Source of the DNA: Acidobacteriaceae bacterium TAA 166
GTDB lineage: Bacteria; Acidobacteriota; Terriglobia; Terriglobales; Acidobacteriaceae
DNA: 64,000 nt
Assembly (NCBI GenBank): GCA_000421065.1
Contig: ATWD01000001.1
Location: forward strand, 2,472,001-2,536,000
Direction: 5' to 3'
Below the pieces are notes generated by a model, which was given only the letters and a program-made list of their open reading frames with translations, did not search any database and was not told where the DNA came from. Every line of letters begins with the position of its first letter. The first letter of the stretch is position 1. A program made the translations under genes and the position numbers. This document shows, in pieces, positions 57,915-64,000 of this stretch.

Positions 57915-59591
57915 TTACTTACCGGTATAGCTGACGCGCCAGATGGAGTTCGAGCCGTCGTCGGTGACGAGGAGCGACCCATCCTTGGCGGTGGTGACAC
58001 CCACCGGGCGGCCCCAGACATCGCCGCTGGGAAGCACGAAGCCGGTCATGAAGTCCTCGTACTCACCCGAGGCGTGGCCGGTACCATGCAGCGGAACCCG
58101 GATCAGCTCGTAGCCGACGCGGGCGGAGCGGTTCCAGGAACCGTGCTCGGAGGCGAAGATATCGCCCGAATACTCGGCTGGGAACTGCTTGCCGTTGTAG
58201 AAGGTCATCTCCAGCGAGGCGTTATGCGGGTTCAGGAGAACGTCGGGAACGATGGCCTTTTCCTTGAGCTCGGGGTGCTTGCCAGCGTGGCGCGGGTCCT
58301 GATGGTCGCCCATATACCACCAGGGCCAGCCGTAGAATCCTCCCGGCTGAACATGCGTGATGTAGTCGGGGACGAGGTTGTCGCCGAGGGCGTCGCGCTC
58401 GTTGACCGAGCACCACAGCTCGCCGGTCTTGGGATTGATCTCCTCGCCGACGCAGTTGCGGATACCATAGGCGTAGACCTTCATTCCGCTGCCGTCGGGG
58501 TTAAACTCGAGCACGTCGGCGCGGTTCTTCTCGGCGGGGGTGGTGTCGGGGTCGTCCACGTTCGATCCCGAACCGACCGAAACCAGCATCTTCTTGCCGT
58601 CGAGGGTGAAGCGGACGTCGCGGGTGGTGTGGCCGCGGCCATTGCTGGGAAGATCGGCGATGTGTTCCGGCCCGGAACTTGCCTTCAGGTCTCCGTTCTT
58701 ATAAGGAAGGCGGACGACAGAATCGGTGTTCCCGATGTAAATCCACTGCGGGTTTGGTCCCTGAGGGTAGAAGGCAATGCCGAAGGGCTTGTTGAGCCCC
58801 GAGGCGAAGACGCTGGTGGTCTCGGGCTTTCCGTCGGCGGTAATACCGCGGAAGATCATGATGTCGCCCTTTTCGGTCTCGGCGACGAAGGCGTCGCCGT
58901 TAGGAGCGGTGCGGATGATGCGGGGGTTCTCGAGGCCGGTGGCATACTGCTCCACCTTGAAGCCGGGGAGGACCTTGGGCCAGACGCCGTCGGGACGGGG
59001 AACCAGATGCGCGGTGTTCCCGGCAGATTCGGTTGCATAAGGCTTGGGAAGATCGGCGACCGTGACCTTGCGGACCTTGCCGGGCTCCTCATAGCGGAAG
59101 TCGGTGAAGGGAGGGGGCGGGGCGGGGGCGTTGAACTTGGCGGTGCTCGCAGCCGTCTCCGAACCTGAAGCAGGAGCAGCACCCAGCGGCTTGGCGTTGG
59201 GGCCGCTGATGTACTTCACATAGCTGACGACCTGCCAGCGCTGCTGCTCGGGAAGCGAGGTCCAGGACGGCATGCCATTGGCGAGATCGCCCTTGGTGAT
59301 GTACCAGAAGAGCTCGCCGGGCTTGGCCGACTGAACGTGGGGGGTAGTGAGCGCGGGAACGTTGCCGGCTCCCTTGGCATCCATTCCATGACAGGCCGCA
59401 CACCTTTGCTGATAGATCTCCTGCCCGGCCTTGGGATCGGCGTCTGCGGCATGGGGATAAGCTTGTGCCGCGGCCGACGCCGGAGCACCATTGAAGCCGG
59501 CGTCCTGAGCCGACAGCGGAGTTACGGTCGCGAAGGCGGCTACTGCAAGTGCGAAAATCGATCTCTGTGCGTTCAAAGCGTCCCTCTTCAT
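57915..59591 (-). CDS. Cytochrome c - PQQ-type sugar dehydrogenase (GDH-B/sorbosone-like) fusion
   Basis: The 558-residue protein has a signal peptide (MKRDALNAQRSIFALAVAAFATVTPLSA-Q), then a c-type cytochrome domain with CAACH near residue 68 (QQRCAACHGMDAKGAGNVP) and the distal GMPSW. From about residue 190 it is a six-bladed propeller of the glucose/sorbosone dehydrogenase family: PGFKVEQYATGLENPRIIRTAPNGDAFVAE, NKPFGIAF, SVGSGSNVDD, GIRNCVGEEINPKTGELWCSVNERD, HEHGSWNR-like SEHGSWNRSARVGYE. PQQ- and calcium-dependent periplasmic sugar oxidation, with electrons going to the cytochrome domain, is the likely role. Confidence 0.85.
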   Translation of the reverse strand: MKRDALNAQRSIFALAVAAFATVTPLSAQDAGFNGAPASAAAQAYPHAADADPKAGQEIYQQRCAACHGMDAKGAGNVPALTTPHVQSAKPGELFWYITKGDLANGMPSWTSLPEQQRWQVVSYVKYISGPNAKPLGAAPASGSETAASTAKFNAPAPPPPFTDFRYEEPGKVRKVTVADLPKPYATESAGNTAHLVPRPDGVWPKVLPGFKVEQYATGLENPRIIRTAPNGDAFVAETEKGDIMIFRGITADGKPETTSVFASGLNKPFGIAFYPQGPNPQWIYIGNTDSVVRLPYKNGDLKASSGPEHIADLPSNGRGHTTRDVRFTLDGKKMLVSVGSGSNVDDPDTTPAEKNRADVLEFNPDGSGMKVYAYGIRNCVGEEINPKTGELWCSVNERDALGDNLVPDYITHVQPGGFYGWPWWYMGDHQDPRHAGKHPELKEKAIVPDVLLNPHNASLEMTFYNGKQFPAEYSGDIFASEHGSWNRSARVGYELIRVPLHGTGHASGEYEDFMTGFVLPSGDVWGRPVGVTTAKDGSLLVTDDGSNSIWRVSYTGK

Positions 59592-59790
59592 TTGTGAAGT
59601 CAGTAACTCTGCGATGGGGCCGTTGTAGGGCCTGGATTGCTCTTGTGTGAACTGAAAGTACAGAAAATGGCGTCGTAGGTACTTTAACAGTAAGACGCCT
59701 CAACCGGCATTCTGGACGAGGGTCGGGGCGAAGATCGAACGGATGTTCGCGGCAATTCGCAAAGATTTCTTCAAAAGATTTTTAGGATTT

Positions 59791-60258
59791 CTACGTCTTC
59801 AGCAGGTCCAAAACCTCTTCGGCGTGGCCCGCAGGCTTCACGTCCTCGAAGATGTGGATCAGACGCTGGCCTGAGCCGGTGTCGGGGCCGATGAGATACG
59901 TCGTGCGCTTGACTCCCTTCACCAGCTTGCCGTACATGTTCTTCGGCTTCACAAGGTCATAGCGGTTGATCAGCTCCATCTCGGGGTCGGCGAGCAGGTC
60001 GTAGGGAAGGTCGTACTTGTCCTTGAACTTCTTCTGGGCTTTGACGGTATCGCGCGAGATGCCGAACACGACGATGCCTTCTTTCTGGAACGTCTCAAAG
60101 GCATCGCGGAAGCCGCAGGACTCGATGGTGCAGCCGGGGGTATCGGCGCGAGGATAAAAAAAGAGCACGACGGGAGAACTCTTGAAGTCGGAGAGGGAGA
60201 CCTCTTTGCCGTCCTGATTCTGAAGCGTGAAGTCCTCTACGATGTCATTGACCTGCAT
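59791..60258 (-). CDS. bcp: Thioredoxin-dependent peroxiredoxin, BCP type
   Basis: The 155-residue protein has FFYPRADTPGCTIESCGFRDAF, with the peroxidatic Cys and the second Cys five residues later, the pair seen in many BCPs. ADPEMELINRYDLVKPKNMYGK and TYLIGPDTG follow the family pattern. It reduces hydroperoxides with thioredoxin. The start has AGGAAG about 8 nt upstream. The 59592-59790 gap holds no gene. Confidence 0.93.
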   Translation of the reverse strand: MQVNDIVEDFTLQNQDGKEVSLSDFKSSPVVLFFYPRADTPGCTIESCGFRDAFETFQKEGIVVFGISRDTVKAQKKFKDKYDLPYDLLADPEMELINRYDLVKPKNMYGKLVKGVKRTTYLIGPDTGSGQRLIHIFEDVKPAGHAEEVLDLLKT

Positions 60259-60310
60259 GATGATCTTCCTCGAAGTGCGGTGATAACGGCGTCCCTTCCA
60301 CGATATCGAA

Positions 60311-60355
60311 AAAGAGGCTGGAGCGTTTTCGTTCCACTCGCGCCAGCCTCTTTGT
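60311..60355. terminator. Bidirectional intrinsic terminator
   Basis: AAAGAGGCTGG/CCAGCCTCTTT (60311-60321, 60343-60353), loop of 21, with T- and A-rich flanks. It ends the FecR gene transcript on the minus strand. Confidence 0.7.
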
Positions 60356-60366
60356 AGGGCTACTTG

Positions 60367-62160
60367 TTACTTGTGGCCTCCTCCGCCACCGCTGGAGGAA
60401 GCTCCGCCACCGCCACCACCGTGGAAGCCTCCACCGCCGCCGCCCGTGGAGCCTCCACCACCTCCATGGAACCCACCGCCTTCTCCTCCACCGTGATAGC
60501 CGCTACTGTTCCCGCCACCGCGATAGCTTCCACCGGAGCCATTCTGCGCACCGCCGTGGAATGAGCCTGCGGAAGCGCCCGCAGGTCCGTTTCCGCCTCT
60601 CTGATTGAACGCAGCTCCCCGGTTCGGCTCCGCATGGCTCTCGTGCAGCCATCCGGGAGAGGCGTTCGAGCGCAACGTCAAGGGGGCGCCCGGACGAATC
60701 GCCTCGCGTCCTCCTGCCATCGGCTCGGCAAAGACCTGGCGATTCACAAAGCCATTGCGGACGACATTGTTCGAGATGCCGCGTAGATTGCCAAGCTCGC
60801 CGCGAGGAACGCCGAGGCCGGCCGAGTTCTTCTGGAAGACGAAGTTCTCCGCGCCGTTCATCTTCGACGTCACCAATGGAGTGCGGTTCGAGATCAGCAG
60901 CGTGGATTTCGGGACCGTGCCTGGACGTACCGGCCCCGGCGGACGCAGAGGAGATCCGCCGCGCGGTCCAGCCGGACTGGCCTGGATTCCAGGCCGGCGA
61001 TAGAACGCAGGCGATCCGTTTCCCAGACCTCTCCAGGCTCCTCCCGGTCTCCATCCCCATCCCACGCCGGGGCAGAACGACCACGCTCCCGAGTGATACG
61101 GGAGCCATCCCCAGGGATACGGCGACACCCAGGAGTACCCCGCGCCTTGGTACCAGGCCCAAACTCCGTTGCCGTAGGGATCCCAGGCGGCATCGGCAAA
61201 GTAGGGCCGCCAGAAGCTTCCTCCACAGCCGCCCCCACCGACGAAGCCGCCATAATAGTTCAGGTCGGGAATCCCGTAGGAATAAAGCGAGCTGCCGAAG
61301 GCATTGCCTCCCCCAGCGTAGTGCGAGTGGTAGTCGATGGCGTTGTTGTCCCAGGCGTCGTAGGGGGCCTCTTCGAGGTTCTTGGCCACGTCAATCGCGG
61401 CCGCTCCGTCGCCATCAATCACCGCGGTACGCTTCTTCTCAACAGTCGCCGAGGCGGCACCGGACTCGACCGCGACGTTGCCTTTGAAGACTGCCAGCGT
61501 GCTCTTCTTGTCGGCAAGCTCCACCCGCAGATGGGTCGCCGGTTCCACCTTGAGGACCGCATCGCCCGACTTTACGGTGAAGTCATTCTCCTTCGTCTTC
61601 TCCAGGTTGACGTACATCGTGCCTTTGATCAGGCGAACGGTCGTGGCCTTGACGCCGTTGCTGCGCAGAAGCAACTGGGGAAAGTCCACCTCGGACTCCG
61701 GCGCGACGCGCAGGGTGCTGCCGTCCTCGAACTCCACCTCGGCGTAGCCGTCCGAGGTGGCGAGGCGGGAGCCTTCGACGATCGGCATGTTCTGCATCGT
61801 AGGCTCGATCTTTCCGGTGCCGCGGTCGAGGCCGAGCTTGCCCTGCGCCTGGCTCAAGCGAACGATGCGGACGTGCGAGTCCCCGGGCTGGGCGCCGTTC
61901 CCGTCCCTGGCGCCCTCTTGATCGGGTGTCACAGGCGGGGAGGCTGGAATCACTGTCGCTCCCGACGGGCTCGGCGAGGCGTTCTCCGTATTCGTCGGGG
62001 GATCAGGCTGCCGCCCCGCATTGGCCGCACGCTCCGGCCGGGCCGCAGGTGCGGCTATCTCCTGAGATTTGTTATCAATTGGATTCTGGGGGGGCTGAGC
62101 CGCGAGCCCACTGGCCAGAACCATCATGACACTTGCGATTGCAACCGAGCCTCTATTCAT
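60367..62160 (-). CDS. FecR-domain protein with DUF6600-like region and Gly-rich tail
   Basis: I take the ATG at 62160; 15 more codons are open upstream. The 597-residue protein has a signal peptide (MNRGSVAIASVMMVLASGLA-A), a Pro-rich spacer, and a FecR-like beta-domain at about 90-235 (SRLATSDGYAEVEFEDGSTLRVAPESEV, VKSGDAVLKVEPATHLRVEL). Next is a Trp/Tyr/Pro-rich region with PDLNYYGGFV and YSWVSPYPWGWLPYHSGAWSF, as in DUF6600. The C-terminus is Gly/Ser-rich with repeated FHGGG units to GGGHK. It is probably an envelope protein; its partner is unknown. It is a single-gene unit with its own terminator. Confidence 0.8.
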   Translation of the reverse strand: MNRGSVAIASVMMVLASGLAAQPPQNPIDNKSQEIAAPAARPERAANAGRQPDPPTNTENASPSPSGATVIPASPPVTPDQEGARDGNGAQPGDSHVRIVRLSQAQGKLGLDRGTGKIEPTMQNMPIVEGSRLATSDGYAEVEFEDGSTLRVAPESEVDFPQLLLRSNGVKATTVRLIKGTMYVNLEKTKENDFTVKSGDAVLKVEPATHLRVELADKKSTLAVFKGNVAVESGAASATVEKKRTAVIDGDGAAAIDVAKNLEEAPYDAWDNNAIDYHSHYAGGGNAFGSSLYSYGIPDLNYYGGFVGGGGCGGSFWRPYFADAAWDPYGNGVWAWYQGAGYSWVSPYPWGWLPYHSGAWSFCPGVGWGWRPGGAWRGLGNGSPAFYRRPGIQASPAGPRGGSPLRPPGPVRPGTVPKSTLLISNRTPLVTSKMNGAENFVFQKNSAGLGVPRGELGNLRGISNNVVRNGFVNRQVFAEPMAGGREAIRPGAPLTLRSNASPGWLHESHAEPNRGAAFNQRGGNGPAGASAGSFHGGAQNGSGGSYRGGGNSSGYHGGGEGGGFHGGGGGSTGGGGGGFHGGGGGGASSSGGGGGHK

Positions 62161-62370
62161 AGAGCACCCTGGTTCCTTCCAGCCCACCGATCGAATGGGC
62201 GTCAAACCGGTTGGCTGAAAAAGTATACTCCTGGTTTACTTAATGCGTCTGGATAGGAAAAAGCTCCAATTTTCTAAAATCCCTAGACCTCGAGCTACTC
62301 TCACTCATCGTAAATTGAGATGCAGAGAAGGGTCTCTTCCGAGGCTCTGGGAAACTGCCATAATACGGCC

Positions 62371-62376
62371 TATAAT
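62371..62376 (+). promoter_or_regulatory. Candidate -10 box of the rel gene
   Basis: TATAAT, perfect match, five nt before the ATG at 62382. Transcription would start at or near the A of the ATG; no Shine-Dalgarno is present. A weak -35 (TGGGAA, 62348-62353) is 17 nt upstream. Confidence 0.5.
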
Positions 62377-62381
62377 GACCT

Positions 62382-64000
62382 ATGGCAATCTCTAACCCGG
62401 TCTCTCCGGAGGCCGGACCTGAGCCGGGCCCACCTAAAAAGCCCAAGGCGCAATCAGAGATTTTGGAGAGAAACGCGAGCGTCGAGCCCTCCAGGGCTCC
62501 GCTGACGACGCCTTTCCCCGGTTCGGAGCCCTTGGCGTCTGGTTCAGGGCCCTCAGCCCTTAATTTAAACTCCTCCGCCGCGCACCTTCCCGGCCTCGCT
62601 GCCAGCGATATTCACGCGATCGACGAAAAGTTCCAGAAGCTGCTCGACACGATTCACGAGAATCGCCCGGCGGACGATCTCGAGATCATTCGCAAGTCCT
62701 GGGCCTTTTGCCTCCATCAGCACGAGGGGCAGAAACGAGCCTCGGGCGAGCCCTACGTCATCCATCCGCTCGAGGTCGGCCAGGTGCTCGCCGAGCTCAA
62801 GATGGATTCGACCGCCATCGCCGCCGGCCTGCTGCACGATGCCGTCGAAGACACCGACGTCACCTCGGCCGAGATCGCCAAGCGCTTCGGCGAGCAGGTG
62901 GCCCACATCGTCGAGGGCGTCACCAAGCTCGACAAGATCAAGTTCGCCAATCGCGAAGACCACCAGGCCGAGAACATCCGTAAGATGCTGCTGGCCATGG
63001 TCACCGACGTTCGCGTGGTCATCATCAAGCTGGCCGACCGCCTGCACAACATGCGCACGCTCGAGCACCTGAAGCCGGAAAAGCAGCAGAAGATCGCCCG
63101 CGAGACGCTGGAGATCTTCGCCCCGCTCGCCCATCGCCTGGGCATGGGCAAGCTGCGCGGCGAGCTCGAAGACCTAGCCTTCCGCTACACCGACGCCTTC
63201 GCCTACGAGCAGCTCTCGAACGAGGTGGAATCGTTGCGCGGAGCCGGCGAGGAGTTCCTCAAGAAGATAGTCGCCAGGCTCGAAGAGAAGCTGCGCGAGT
63301 TCCGCATCGAGGGCCGGGTGGAGTGGCGCATCAAGCGCCTCTACTCTATCCAGCAGAAGCTGCAGGATCAGAAGATTCCTGTCGACCAGGTCTACGACCT
63401 GCTCGCCGTGCGGGTGATTACGCATACGGTGCAGGATTGCTACGCTCTGCTGGGCCTTCTGCACTCCATCTGGCGCCCGGTGCCGGGCCGCATCAAGGAC
63501 TTCATCGCGATGCCCCGGCCCAATCTCTATCAGTCGCTGCATACGACGCTGATTGCCGAGGGCGGCCATCAGTTCGAGGTGCAGATCCGCACAGAGGACA
63601 TGCACCGCGTCGCCGAAGAGGGCATCGCAGCGCACTGGAAGTACAAGGCCGACGACAACGTCAGCGCCAAGGACGAGCAGCGCCTCGCCTGGGTTCGCCA
63701 GCTGATGGAGTGGCAGCGCGAGATGACCGACCCCAACGAGTTCATGTCGACGCTCAAGATCGACCTGTACCCGGAGGAGGTCTACACCTTCACCCCCAAG
63801 GGCAAGGTGGTGGTCCTGCCCAAGGACGCGAGCCCCATCGACTTCGCCTACGCCATCCATACCGAAGTGGGCAACACCACCATCGGGGCCAAGGTGAACG
63901 GCCGCATCGTCCCCCTGCGCACCAAGCTCAAAAACGGCGACATCGTCGAGATCAACACCCAGACAGGCCATAACCCCAGCCGTGACTGGCTGAGCTTCAC
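62382..64000 (+). CDS. Bifunctional (p)ppGpp synthetase/hydrolase (Rel/SpoT), 5' part
   Basis: The frame is open from ATG 62382 to the right end of the window. After a 75-residue Pro/Ser-rich N-terminal tail it shows the HD hydrolase (H152-D153 in LLHDAVEDTD, VTKLDKIKF and IKLADRLHNMRTL). The synthetase domain has WRIKRLYSIQQKLQDQ, YDLLAVRVI, RIKDFIAMPRPNLYQSLHTT and EVQIRTEDMHRVAEEGIAAHWKYK. A TGS domain starts near residue 463 (VYTFTPKGKVVVLPKDASPIDFAYAIH). The hydrolase motif is intact, so it is a bifunctional Rel rather than RelA. The stringent-response regulatory C-terminus is outside the window. Confidence 0.95.
   Translation, partial: MAISNPVSPEAGPEPGPPKKPKAQSEILERNASVEPSRAPLTTPFPGSEPLASGSGPSALNLNSSAAHLPGLAASDIHAIDEKFQKLLDTIHENRPADDLEIIRKSWAFCLHQHEGQKRASGEPYVIHPLEVGQVLAELKMDSTAIAAGLLHDAVEDTDVTSAEIAKRFGEQVAHIVEGVTKLDKIKFANREDHQAENIRKMLLAMVTDVRVVIIKLADRLHNMRTLEHLKPEKQQKIARETLEIFAPLAHRLGMGKLRGELEDLAFRYTDAFAYEQLSNEVESLRGAGEEFLKKIVARLEEKLREFRIEGRVEWRIKRLYSIQQKLQDQKIPVDQVYDLLAVRVITHTVQDCYALLGLLHSIWRPVPGRIKDFIAMPRPNLYQSLHTTLIAEGGHQFEVQIRTEDMHRVAEEGIAAHWKYKADDNVSAKDEQRLAWVRQLMEWQREMTDPNEFMSTLKIDLYPEEVYTFTPKGKVVVLPKDASPIDFAYAIHTEVGNTTIGAKVNGRIVPLRTKLKNGDIVEINTQTGHNPSRDWLSF

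Noticed and set aside
1..64000. tRNA, rRNA or CRISPR arrays
   Set aside because: No T-loop-type GTTCGAATC context, no rRNA motif and no regularly spaced direct repeats were recognised by eye; a tRNAscan or CRISPR search was not possible.

Overview
The window is GC-rich, gene-dense bacterial chromosome, most likely from an acidobacterium of the Terriglobia (Granulicella/Edaphobacter/Terriglobus-like). The basis is indirect: a FecR-DUF6600-type protein, a YXWGXW-repeat protein, a TIGR03118 protein, DUF885, DUF3224 and OYE proteins, and a typical 'GTCATCCTGAGCG...AAGGATCTGCG' inverted-repeat element. No rRNA or tRNA gene was recognised by eye, so placement is an inference.

Layout. 0-14 kb is a surface-polysaccharide region: the end of a Wzi-like outer-membrane protein, a secreted TPR protein, a minus-strand run of B12-type radical SAM enzyme, GT2 and methyltransferase, a GT9, an AT-richer polymerase-like membrane protein, a Wzz-like chain-length protein, a GH76 glycanase and a secreted glycerophosphodiesterase. 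14-24 kb holds small membrane and cupin proteins and the core genes rpoD and dnaG. These two are co-oriented but separated by a zinc-ribbon protein, an AbrB/Doc toxin-antitoxin pair and a Wzx-like flippase. 24-33 kb carries a TrmJ/SpoU-type RNA methyltransferase, a DPP4-type peptidase, a GT4 glycosyltransferase and mfd. 33-42 kb has cupin, DUF3224 and DUF885 proteins, galU flanked by AT-richer orphan genes and a decayed gene, a secreted HD-like protein, an Old Yellow Enzyme and a Y-family polymerase. 42-52 kb has an ABC-F ATPase, a beta-propeller protein, a LOG-family protein, PHP and metallophosphoesterase enzymes and a lone peptide-type ABC ATPase. 52-64 kb has a secreted repeat protein, two regulator/target pairs (TetR/SDR and MarR/pirin), a cytochrome c-sugar dehydrogenase fusion, a peroxiredoxin, the FecR protein and the 5' part of a bifunctional (p)ppGpp synthetase/hydrolase.

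Polysaccharide export looks like a Wzx/Wzy/Wzz system whose parts are dispersed: polymerase and chain-length protein at 8-10 kb, flippase at 20 kb, GT4 at 28 kb and galU (UDP-glucose supply) at 36 kb.

The most striking unexplained signal is a family of about 19 intergenic palindromic elements, nearly all immediately 3' of a gene. They come in a long form (about 120-215 bp, five copies) and a short form (about 25-60 bp). The outer arms exist in two versions that change in a base-pair-preserving way, and the long form contains several hairpins with TTCG-type loops. Other points of interest are several genes whose -10-like box lies 5-9 nt from the start codon (candidate leaderless mRNAs), an apparent one-base frameshift in a signal peptide near 51.36 kb, a decayed gene near 36.2 kb, and a toxin-antitoxin operator that adjoins the stop codon of the flippase gene.
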